Source: BS750m-G62 sp964577175
Lineage (GTDB): Bacteria; Planctomycetota; Phycisphaerae; FEN-1346
Direction of reading: 5' to 3'
Length of the DNA stretch: 41,552 nt
Assembly: GCA_964577175.1 (NCBI GenBank)
Contig: CAZNYC010000018.1
Coordinates: forward strand, 1 to 41,552
Positions 1 to 6,435 of this stretch are shown in pieces (the stretch's first letter is position 1; each line of letters begins with the position of its first letter). The notes beneath the pieces were generated by a model. The model saw only the letters and a program-made list of their open reading frames with translations. It searched no databases and was not told the DNA's origin. Position numbers and translations under genes: made by a program.

Positions 1-53
1 AGGGTGATGATGGCGGGCGGCGTCATGGGGCTCCCTTCCTGCGATACGTTGCC

Positions 54-81
54 GCACGGCGGGGCTCCCCGCCCGCCGTGC
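54..81. repeat. P1 palindromic repeat, copy 1
   Basis: A 10-base arm GCACGGCGGG pairs perfectly with CCCGCCGTGC across an 8-base loop. This is one member of a family of 25-28 base GC-rich hairpins that recurs in the spacers of this window. It lies downstream of the minus-strand gene ending at 221. There is no U-run, so it is a weak terminator candidate at best. Confidence 0.7.
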
Positions 82-106
82 CGAGACGCGAACACCGTTC
101 TTGCGT

Positions 107-171
107 GTGGCCCGGCCGGCTTGTCCGGCCGGCAGGGCCATCGACCCGGTGGGACAAGCCAACCGGGCCAC
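107..171. repeat. P2 inverted-repeat element, copy 1
   Basis: This 65-base unit begins GTGGCCCGG and ends CCGGGCCAC, a perfect 9-base terminal inverted repeat. After two mismatches the match continues inward with GGCTTGTCC. It resembles the element at 30204-30278, which has the same design (terminal GTG-CC arms and internal CTTGTCC/CAAG sequences). Bases 1-220 hold no convincing gene, only this element and two P1-type hairpins. Confidence 0.55.
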
Positions 172-176
172 CCAAC

Positions 177-201
177 CGCGGTGGGGGGGAGCCCCACCGC
201 G
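177..201. repeat. P1-type palindromic repeat, copy 2
   Basis: The arm CGCGGTGGGG pairs perfectly with CCCCACCGCG around a 5-base loop. It is slightly shorter than the other P1 copies but has the same GCGGTGGG-type arm. It lies 20 bases past the stop codon of the small membrane protein gene (read on the minus strand). Confidence 0.6.
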
Positions 202-220
202 CGGGAAACCAGTCTCCGCG

Positions 221-436
221 CTACGATTCTGATGGTTCCGAGGGCGGCGCGCCGTCCGGCGGCGGTGAGGCGTCGTGCGGCGGCGGGGCCTGCGGGGGCC
301 GTGATTTCGCGTGCCGCGAGGCCAGGACGACGGCGATCACGACGAGGGCGCCCACGGCCGCCATGGCGAACAGAGCCAGGACGCTGCAGACGGCAAGTTC
401 CCACGGACCGGGCAACCAGTAGGCCAGCGTGTGCAT
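221..436 (-). CDS. Small TatA-like membrane protein (TatA N-terminus copy)
   Basis: A 71-residue protein starting at an ATG six bases after a GGGGG ribosome-binding stretch; a TTG two codons earlier is also possible. Its first residues, LAYWLPGPWELA, almost match LAFWMPGPWELA of the adjacent TatA, so the two genes look like a partial duplication. Unlike TatA it lacks the FG hinge, the LPE motif and the amphipathic helix. It has instead one long hydrophobic segment (about residues 14-40), a short basic stretch (RHAKSR) and a Pro/Ser-rich cytoplasmic tail. It could be a Tat accessory or decoy subunit, or a degenerating copy. The shared N-terminus is visible in the sequence; the role is inference. 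Confidence 0.6.
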   Translation of the reverse strand: MHTLAYWLPGPWELAVCSVLALFAMAAVGALVVIAVVLASRHAKSRPPQAPPPHDASPPPDGAPPSEPSES

Positions 437-602
437 GGCCAACCCCCTTTCGCCAGTGGCGCGAAGGCCCGCGCAAGTCGCCTCGCGGCTAAAATGGCAT
501 TTCGTCAGGCACGCACTGAGCGGGCCGGCGCATGGAACGGGCCGCCCCTGCCCATCGAAGCGGCCCGGAGACGTCGGTGCGGTCGCCCACAGGGGCGACA
601 GG

Positions 603-833
603 TCAGCCCTGGGTCTGCGTGGAGGAGGAATCCTCGTCGCTGGCGCGGTCGATGGCGTCGCCGGTCTTCTGGACCTCGTCCTGGACGTCCTTCAGGCCCT
701 TCTTGAACTCCACGATTCCCTTGCCGAGACTTTTGCCGACCTCGGGCAGCCGGCGCCCGAAGAGGATCAGGGCGATGATGGCGATGATCGCCAGTTCCCA
801 CGGTCCCGGCATCCAAAAGGCGAGCATGTTCAC
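603..833 (-). CDS. tatA: Sec-independent translocase subunit TatA/TatE
   Basis: A 76-residue protein: short N-terminus, one transmembrane helix (about residues 13-27), the FG hinge (LILFGRRLPEVG), and an amphipathic helix with FKKGL followed by an acidic/Ser-rich tail. This is the diagnostic TatA layout. TatA oligomers form the pore through which folded proteins with twin-arginine leaders cross the inner membrane. The GTG start is chosen because AGGAG lies seven bases upstream; the ATG two codons later would sit 13 bases from it. It follows hypB by 61 bases and has its own promoter. Four Tat-leader oxidoreductases elsewhere in the window are likely clients. No tatB or tatC is present here. 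Confidence 0.92.
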   Translation of the reverse strand: MNMLAFWMPGPWELAIIAIIALILFGRRLPEVGKSLGKGIVEFKKGLKDVQDEVQKTGDAIDRASDEDSSSTQTQG

Positions 834-861
834 GGTAGTTCTCCTGATTGAATACAAGTCC

Positions 862-889
862 ATTATAGCACGAGGCGGCCGGCTGCCAA
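862..889 (-). promoter_or_regulatory. Sigma70-type promoter of tatA
   Basis: On the minus strand TTGGCA (889-884) and a perfect TATAAT (867-862) are separated by 16 bases. Transcription would begin near 855, about 20 bases before the tatA start codon. The -35 box lies just beyond the hypB stop codon, so tatA can be expressed apart from hypAB. Confidence 0.6.
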
Positions 890-894
890 GGAAA

Positions 895-1575
895 TCATTC
901 GGCAACCTGTGCCGGCGGACCGACGGCCGCGCGGGCCTCGGCCACCCACTGGAACCAACCCGCCAGCCCGTCGCCGGTCTTGCAGGAAACCTCGAGGACG
1001 GGCAGGTCGGCCTTGATGTCGCGGACGCAGGCGTGGAAGGCGTCACGGGAGAAGTCCGTCGCCTCCACCAGATCCGTCTTGTTGAGGACGACGCCGTCGG
1101 CCAACCGGAACGCCACCGGGTACTTGACGGGCTTGTCGTCGCCCTCGGGCGTACTGGAGACGACGACGCGTCGGTGTTCACCGAGGTCGAACGACGCCGG
1201 GCACACGAGGTTGCCGACGTTCTCGATGAAGAGGATGTCGAAGTCCTCGAGGGCGTAATCGTCCAGCGCCTCGCGGACCTGGGCGGCGCTGAGGTGGCAC
1301 CCGCCGCCCGTGTTGATCTGGCGGCACGGCATGCCGGCCTCGATGACGCGGCGGGCGTCGTTGTCGGTGGCGAGGTCGCCCTCGATGGCGGCCATGCGGA
1401 AGCGGTCGGCCAGGCCGCGGGCCGTGACCTCCAGGAGACTCGTCTTGCCGGCGCCGGGGCTGCTCATCAGGTTCACGACGAGCACGCCGGCGCGGTCGTA
1501 GCGCCGGGCGAGTTCGACCGCCAGGCGGTCGTTCTCGGTCACGATCTTCTTATCGAGACGAACGCGTTTCGGCAT
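895..1575 (-). CDS. hypB: Hydrogenase/urease nickel incorporation GTPase HypB
   Basis: A 226-residue SIMIBI-class GTPase that drives nickel insertion into [NiFe] hydrogenase together with HypA. Visible motifs are the P-loop SPGAGKT (39-45), EGDLATDND (65-73), the metal-site GGCHLSA with Cys93 and His94, NLVCP (Cys125) and the guanine-specificity motif NKTD (165-168). It is the short form: the N-terminal CxxCGC motif and His-rich stretch of some HypB proteins are absent. The ATG start overlaps the end of hypA by 26 bases, so the two are translated as a pair. The hydrogenase structural genes and hypC-F are not in the window. Assignment is secure from motifs; the client enzyme is unknown. Confidence 0.95.
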   Translation of the reverse strand: MPKRVRLDKKIVTENDRLAVELARRYDRAGVLVVNLMSSPGAGKTSLLEVTARGLADRFRMAAIEGDLATDNDARRVIEAGMPCRQINTGGGCHLSAAQVREALDDYALEDFDILFIENVGNLVCPASFDLGEHRRVVVSSTPEGDDKPVKYPVAFRLADGVVLNKTDLVEATDFSRDAFHACVRDIKADLPVLEVSCKTGDGLAGWFQWVAEARAAVGPPAQVAE

Positions 1576-1918
1576 TGTCGGTCTCCACTTCCAGGCTCTC
1601 CAGTCGCAGGTCCGTGCCGCGCACGGGTTCGGCGTCGGTCGAGCCGCACGCCGGGCAGACCAGGCGCCACTGCTCGGGGGTGAACTCGCGGCGGCAGGCC
1701 CGGCAGGCCATGACGAGCGGCTCGGTGCGGAGGCGGACCCCGGCCTCGGGCCAGTCGGACTCGGCGACGAGCAGGCCGAGGGCGAACTCGAGCGACTCCG
1801 GATCCGCACCGCTCATCGCGCCGACCACGAGGTCGACGGCGAGGAGGCGGCCGGCGTGGCGAGCCATCTCGGCCTCCACCTGCCGCCAGATCGACCGGGC
1901 CAGGCTCACCTCGTGCAC
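1550..1918 (-). CDS. hypA: Hydrogenase nickel metallochaperone HypA
   Basis: A 122-residue protein beginning MHEVSLARSI. The Met-His-Glu N-terminus is the nickel-binding site in this family. The structural zinc site is formed by two CxxC pairs, CRAC (72-75) and CPAC (88-91). Length and layout are typical. The start is a GTG preceded by GAGGAAG. It delivers nickel with HypB, whose gene overlaps it downstream. The gene sits just past the end of the pilus cluster on the same strand, separated by a hairpin that may end the upstream transcript. HybF is the closest alternative name. Confidence 0.95.
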   Translation of the reverse strand: MHEVSLARSIWRQVEAEMARHAGRLLAVDLVVGAMSGADPESLEFALGLLVAESDWPEAGVRLRTEPLVMACRACRREFTPEQWRLVCPACGSTDAEPVRGTDLRLESLEVETDNAETRSSR

Positions 1919-1932
1919 GGGGACGCTTCCTC

Positions 1933-1967
1933 AAAAGCAACGGGGGAGCCGGGGACCGCCGGCTCCC
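1933..1967 (-). terminator. Probable intrinsic terminator after the pilus cluster
   Basis: A perfect 9-base stem, GGGAGCCGG pairing with CCGGCTCCC (1944-1967, 6-base loop), is followed on the minus strand by CCGTTGCTTTT. It lies between the last pseudopilin gene (ending 2072) and hypA (starting 1918). The stem is strong; the U-tract is interrupted. Confidence 0.45.
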
Positions 1968-2071
1968 GCCCAGGTTCGACCGCCGAACACCGCCTTGGAG
2001 CCCATCCGGCTAACCCTCGGACGCCGGCCGGCTGCGGCCTCGGGCCGCCCCGGCGGTATCCGGAACGGCTC

Positions 2072-2806
2072 TTACTGGAAGATGAGGCGGGTTCCGGCGT
2101 TCTGATTCCAGACGTAAAACGTATAGGTTGAGACCTTTGTGCCGCTGATCCGCACGATCGTCAGGCCGGGAACGCCGCTCGTCCCGGTACTGCCCACCAC
2201 CTGCCCGGTCTGCATGTTCAGCGTGGTGAGCATGCTGGCTGCCACCGGGTATCCTTGCGGCGAGTAGACGATGTAGAACTCGTCGTGGTCGTTCTTGAGT
2301 TTGGCGCTGGTGCCGCCCCCGAGGGCGTGGTCCTTAACGGCGTCGAGCACGTCCTGCTCGTAGGACTGCCACTGCTGGATCTGCTGATCGGTCAGGTTCT
2401 GGGCGTCGTCCGGCACGCGGAGCGACAACTGGGGCAAGGTGCTCGGAAAACCTTTACAGACGTAAATACCCTGCGGCAGGGAGACGGGGTCGCGGCCGGG
2501 GACGTCCACCCACTCGCCCGCCGAGGTGAATTCCTCCGTGTAGTACTGGAGCGTCATGGCCGAACTGGGCATCTGGGTGTTGGTGCCGGGTTCGGTAACG
2601 CGGAACTCGACGCGGGTCGGGACGCCGCGCCCGGCGGCGTAATCACGGGCGTTGTTGACCATGGCCTGGACGGTGACCAGGACGGCGTCGGGGCCGGCCT
2701 GCTGGGCCAACGAATTCAGAATGCCGTAACTCACCCCCAGCAGCACCAGCATGATGCTGACGACGGCGAGCATTTCGACCAGGGTAAAGGCACGGGTGGT
2801 TCGCAT
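2072..2806 (-). CDS. GspH-like type II secretion/type IV pilus pseudopilin
   Basis: A 244-residue pseudopilin with a very short leader (MRTTRA) followed by FTLVEML, giving Phe1 and Glu5 of the mature protein and a hydrophobic assembly helix. The residue before the cleavage point is Ala rather than the usual Gly. Downstream, LVTVQAMVNNARDYAAGRGV resembles the GspH/FimT pattern of a long helix leading into a beta-rich domain. The start has GGAAGGG upstream. It is the last of four pseudopilin genes behind a GspF gene and would be a minor tip subunit. Family membership is clear; the subtype is inferred. Confidence 0.82.
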   Translation of the reverse strand: MRTTRAFTLVEMLAVVSIMLVLLGVSYGILNSLAQQAGPDAVLVTVQAMVNNARDYAAGRGVPTRVEFRVTEPGTNTQMPSSAMTLQYYTEEFTSAGEWVDVPGRDPVSLPQGIYVCKGFPSTLPQLSLRVPDDAQNLTDQQIQQWQSYEQDVLDAVKDHALGGGTSAKLKNDHDEFYIVYSPQGYPVAASMLTTLNMQTGQVVGSTGTSGVPGLTIVRISGTKVSTYTFYVWNQNAGTRLIFQ

Positions 2807-2840
2807 GAGCAGGCCCTTCCGTTCCGGCCGCCGCCGGACC

Positions 2841-3524
2841 TTATTTTAGGTACTTGGTGTCGTCGGGCGGCGAATCCACCGAATAATTGTACATGTTATC
2901 GCCCTTCGTCTCATCCACGCCGGGCATGTCCTTCTCGGGTCCTTCGGACATCAGGAGGGGCGCGCTCCTGTAATAGACGGCGTCGCTCGGGCCGGCCCCC
3001 GCTGGCCGCTCACCGGGCGGTTTCTGGGGCGGCTGGAAGTAGTGGATCGGCCGGCCCCAGCCGTCCGCAAACACGCTGTACTTGAACCCGCTCTGGAAAT
3101 CCACGGTCCTCACGTTGCCGCCCGACCCCACGTAATACGGCCCGTTGCGCTCCTCCATGGACAGGGAGGCGTAGAGGCAGGCGGCGGCGGGGTCGCCGCG
3201 GTCCTGGTCGCTGGCGTCGAGAGGGCGGTACCCGCCCTCCGTGCGGGTTCCGGCCCGCACGCGGCCCATGAGCGGATGGGAACCGCCGGCCCACTGGTTG
3301 TTTTCGTCATACCAGGGGAACTTGTGCCAGTCGTCGAAGTACTTGGAGAGGCCGGCCTGGATGGCCCCGAGGGTCTGCTCGGTCTCGGTGCGGGCGGCAT
3401 GCTGCCGGATGCCGTGGGCCGCGCCCACCACCAGGGCCACCAGGATCCCGAGGATCCCCATGACGGTGAGCAGTTCGACGAGCGTGAAGCCGCCGCTCGG
3501 TCCGTGACGCGAGGCATGGGTCAT
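2841..3524 (-). CDS. Type II secretion/type IV pilus pseudopilin
   Basis: A 227-residue pseudopilin with a basic leader ending GG, then FTLVELLTVMGILGILVALVV as the assembly helix, with Glu5 present. The rest is a large globular domain with aromatic and proline-rich segments and a C-terminal stretch (MSEGPEKDMPG...DNMYNYS) that resembles the calcium-loop end of GspG-like proteins. GGGAG lies nine bases before the ATG. It is the third of four pseudopilins here and is far larger than a classical GspG, as is common for the planctomycete versions. The exact subtype is uncertain. Confidence 0.8.
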   Translation of the reverse strand: MTHASRHGPSGGFTLVELLTVMGILGILVALVVGAAHGIRQHAARTETEQTLGAIQAGLSKYFDDWHKFPWYDENNQWAGGSHPLMGRVRAGTRTEGGYRPLDASDQDRGDPAAACLYASLSMEERNGPYYVGSGGNVRTVDFQSGFKYSVFADGWGRPIHYFQPPQKPPGERPAGAGPSDAVYYRSAPLLMSEGPEKDMPGVDETKGDNMYNYSVDSPPDDTKYLK

Positions 3525-3567
3525 CGGGCGTCTCTCCCTTCGCTGCGCCGGCGAGGGCGCGGGCCGG

Positions 3568-4377
3568 CTACTTGCCGAAGTTGGTCAGGTCGTCGCACAC
3601 GGCCGTGCCCTCGGTGATTTCGTCGCGGCGGTCGGCCGCCTGGGGCGGATCGGTATCCTTGATCCAGCCGTACATGCGGTCGGCGCCGGCCGCGATGAGC
3701 AGGTAATCCTTTCGCTGCCAGCGGCCTGAGCGGTTGTCCGGGGTGGCGTACTTGGCGCTGAGTTCGAAGTGATTCTCGCTGCGGAAGCCTTCGTCGAGGC
3801 TGCCGTGGTTGTTGTCCTGGTAATCGTATCCGCCGGTTCGGCGGTCGAAGCGATAGTACAGGATGGGGCGGTCGGGTGACGGAAAGGCGTCGGGGATGAA
3901 GGCGCCCCGGCCGGTCCAGCGGAACTCCCCCTGGTAATACGGGCCGTAGACCACCGAATCCGACGTGCCGCCGAACGGCAGCCCGTACTGCGGATTCTCG
4001 TTCTCCAGGGACCGGCCCCAGCCCTTGCGTGTGGGTCCCGGGCCGATGAGCGCGACGGTGAGGAGTTCGCTGCCGTAGCCGGGGCCGGGCGATTCACCCG
4101 CCAGGACCTCGGCGTCGTCGGCGTTGTCGTCGCTGGGCGGGTAGACGCCCCAGTCGTTCTTGAAGTTCGCCAGGCCGGCCTCGATCTGGGCGATGCGGCT
4201 GGCACAGGCGGCGTTTCGGACGGCGATGACCGCCCGGTTGACGGCGGGCAGCAGCATGGCGACCAGCACGCCGATGATGCCCATGACGACGAGCAGTTCG
4301 ACCAGGGTGAAGCCGCGGGCAGACCGCGCGGGGCGGCGTCGCGGCACAGGCTTAGTTCCAGTTCGTAATATCATCAT
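3568..4377 (-). CDS. GspG-like pseudopilin with long C-terminal domain
   Basis: A 269-residue pseudopilin. A basic leader (about 23 residues, ending SARG) precedes FTLVELLVVMGIIGVLVAML; Glu5 is present. The C-terminus reads IAAGADRMYGW...CDDLTNFGK, close to the SxGxDG...DDITNW ending of the neighbouring gene. The start chosen is the ATG at 4377, nine bases after GGAG; an ATG three codons upstream touches that ribosome-binding site directly. The 5' end overlaps the 3' end of the preceding pseudopilin gene by 26 bases, so the two are probably translationally coupled. Confidence 0.82.
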   Translation of the reverse strand: MMILRTGTKPVPRRRPARSARGFTLVELLVVMGIIGVLVAMLLPAVNRAVIAVRNAACASRIAQIEAGLANFKNDWGVYPPSDDNADDAEVLAGESPGPGYGSELLTVALIGPGPTRKGWGRSLENENPQYGLPFGGTSDSVVYGPYYQGEFRWTGRGAFIPDAFPSPDRPILYYRFDRRTGGYDYQDNNHGSLDEGFRSENHFELSAKYATPDNRSGRWQRKDYLLIAAGADRMYGWIKDTDPPQAADRRDEITEGTAVCDDLTNFGK

Positions 4378-5131
4378 AGGATGCATCTCCGTTTTGGACT
4401 TCCTCTCGCGTGGCGGTGAACACGCGTCCCTTCTCGTCGCGGCGGACCCCTCCGAAGCGGCCGTCCTGCCCCGGAGAAATCAGCATGTAGTCGTGGTCCT
4501 TGTAGTTTCCGCTCTGGGCCGCCGAGGACGTGCCCCCGACGGTCGTCCACTCATAGAACGACGTCTGCCTTGGGTAGTTGGCATGGCCCTCGGCGTCGGG
4601 GACGCCGCGCACGTTGTTATCCTCCCAACGGTATTGGGTATTGCCCTGGTCGTCGCGTGTGGCCTTGAAGTAAATGATGCGCCCGGGTGGGCGGATGGCG
4701 TCCCGGAACGCCACCTGGCGGTGCTCGCCTCGGACCTGGTCCCATTCGATGTCTTCCTCGTCGGTGTCGTAATAGGGCCCGTAGGTGCGAGTCCGCGACC
4801 GGGAGCCCCCCGCGTGCTCGGGCAGCAGGCCGGCGGCGCCGGCGCCCCAGCCGGAATCGCGCGGTCCGCGGAGGTAAAAGACGAGTTTCTCGGCACCGGT
4901 CCGCGGGTAACTCCGGTCGTACTCGCTGGGGGGATAGTCGCCGAAGTCCCTCTTGTAGGCCTCCAGGCCCATGCCGATATCCTTGATGATGGTGCGGGTC
5001 ATGGTGTTACGGACCGTGCGCAGGGCTCGGGCGATGGTGGGCACGAGCAGGCCGATCAGCGCGCCGATGATGAGCATCACGATCAGCAGTTCGACCAGCG
5101 TGAAAGCGCGTTGTGGCGTCCGCCTTGACAT
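4352..5131 (-). CDS. GspG-like major-type pseudopilin
   Basis: A 259-residue pseudopilin with a nine-residue leader (MSRRTPQRA) followed by FTLVELLIVMLIIGALIGLL. Glu5 is present and the -1 residue is Ala. The C-terminal segment ISPGQDGRFGG...DDITNWN matches the calcium-binding ending of GspG major pseudopilins. AAGGAGG lies upstream of the ATG. It is the first pseudopilin after the GspF gene, where the major subunit is usually placed. Functionally it would build the pilus or pseudopilus shaft at the inner membrane. Whether it is a true pilin or a secretion pseudopilin cannot be told from the sequence. Confidence 0.83.
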   Translation of the reverse strand: MSRRTPQRAFTLVELLIVMLIIGALIGLLVPTIARALRTVRNTMTRTIIKDIGMGLEAYKRDFGDYPPSEYDRSYPRTGAEKLVFYLRGPRDSGWGAGAAGLLPEHAGGSRSRTRTYGPYYDTDEEDIEWDQVRGEHRQVAFRDAIRPPGRIIYFKATRDDQGNTQYRWEDNNVRGVPDAEGHANYPRQTSFYEWTTVGGTSSAAQSGNYKDHDYMLISPGQDGRFGGVRRDEKGRVFTATREEVQNGDASYDDITNWN

Positions 5132-5161
5132 CCGACCGCCTCCTTCGTCGGCGCGGGGGCG

Positions 5162-6409
5162 CTAGTTCTGCCCCACGGTCTGAATGAGTTTGACGAGCGG
5201 CAGGAACAGGGCCACCACGATGACCCCGATCGAGCCGCCAAGAAACACGATCATCACCGGCTCCAGGGCGCTGGTCAGGCTGCCGACGAGGTGGTCGACC
5301 TCCTCGTCATAGGTGTCGGCGACCTTGATGAGCATCTTGTCGAGTTCGCCGGTTTCCTCGCCGACGTCGACCATGTTGACGACGATGGGGTCGACGACGC
5401 CGCTCTCGCGCAAGGGGCCGGCGATGCTCTCGCCCTCGCGGATGGAGTCGTGGACCTCCGAGAGGGCGCGGGAGACGACCTCGTTGCCGATCGTCTCGCG
5501 GGTGATGTTCAGCGCCTCCAGGATGGGCACGCCGGAGGCGATCAGGGTGCCCAGGGTCCGCGCGAAGTTGGCGATGGCCTGCCGGTTGGAGATACTGCCC
5601 ACGATGGGCGTCTTCATCTTGATCCAGTCGAGGGTGCGCCGGCCCGCGCGGCTGCGTCGGATGCCCCAGAAGGCGACGTACAGGCCGAACGGAATGAGGG
5701 GGACGAGGTACCAGTACGTCCGGATGGCGCGTGACATGTCGATCAGGCCCTGCGTCAGGGGCGGCAGCCCGCCGGGGATGTCGAACTTGTCGAAGATCTC
5801 CTCGAACTTCGGCACGATGCCCCACATGATGCCGATCAGGATGATGACCGTGACGCCGATGACCAGGGTGGGATAGACCATGGCGCCGACGACGCGGCGC
5901 TTCAGGGCCATGGCCTTCTCCATGAACTCGGCGAGTTTGGAGAGGATCTGATCGAGCACGCCGCCGGCCTCGCCGGCCCGCACGGTGTAGACGTAGAGCC
6001 GGTCGAAGGCCTTGGGGTGCTTCTCCATGGCCTCGGAGAGGGTGGAGCCGGCCTCGACGTCCTCGATGATCTCGCCGAGCGCATTCTTCAGGACACCGGG
6101 CTTGGTCTGGCCTTCGAGGATGCGGAGGCTGCGCAGAATGGGCAGACCGGCGTCCTGGAGGGTCGACATCTGACGCGTAAACTGGGTCAGTTGCTTCTTG
6201 CTGACCCGGCCGATGCTAAAGCCCTTGCCCTTCTTCTTGCCGGCGCGAGCGGGGGCGGCCCGGCCGCGCTTGCCCTTCACGCGCAACTGGGTCGGGAAAT
6301 GGCCGAGGGCCCGGATCTTGGTGACGGCGTCCTGCTGGCTCTCGGCCTCGATCTCCGACCGGACCTCCTGGCCCTTGGCATCCATGGCCTCGTACTGGAA
6401 GACCGGCAT
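5162..6409 (-). CDS. pilC: Inner membrane platform protein PilC/GspF
   Basis: A 415-residue polytopic protein. It begins MPVFQYEAMDAKG, the standard PilC/GspF start, has a Lys/Arg-rich spacer near residues 50-70, and carries two T2SSF domains. Membrane segments include VVGAMVYPTLVIGVTVIILIG and the C-terminal ALEPVMIVFLGGSIGVIVVA. The conserved GEETGELD motif is present in the second domain. It is the platform on which the extension and retraction ATPases act. The ATG at 6409 is preferred because GGAG lies eight bases upstream; a GTG three codons earlier abuts it. The gene lies between a PilB ATPase gene and four pseudopilin genes. Confidence 0.93.
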   Translation of the reverse strand: MPVFQYEAMDAKGQEVRSEIEAESQQDAVTKIRALGHFPTQLRVKGKRGRAAPARAGKKKGKGFSIGRVSKKQLTQFTRQMSTLQDAGLPILRSLRILEGQTKPGVLKNALGEIIEDVEAGSTLSEAMEKHPKAFDRLYVYTVRAGEAGGVLDQILSKLAEFMEKAMALKRRVVGAMVYPTLVIGVTVIILIGIMWGIVPKFEEIFDKFDIPGGLPPLTQGLIDMSRAIRTYWYLVPLIPFGLYVAFWGIRRSRAGRRTLDWIKMKTPIVGSISNRQAIANFARTLGTLIASGVPILEALNITRETIGNEVVSRALSEVHDSIREGESIAGPLRESGVVDPIVVNMVDVGEETGELDKMLIKVADTYDEEVDHLVGSLTSALEPVMIVFLGGSIGVIVVALFLPLVKLIQTVGQN

Positions 6410-6435
6410 GTCTGGCACTCCTTTCTACGTCCGGA

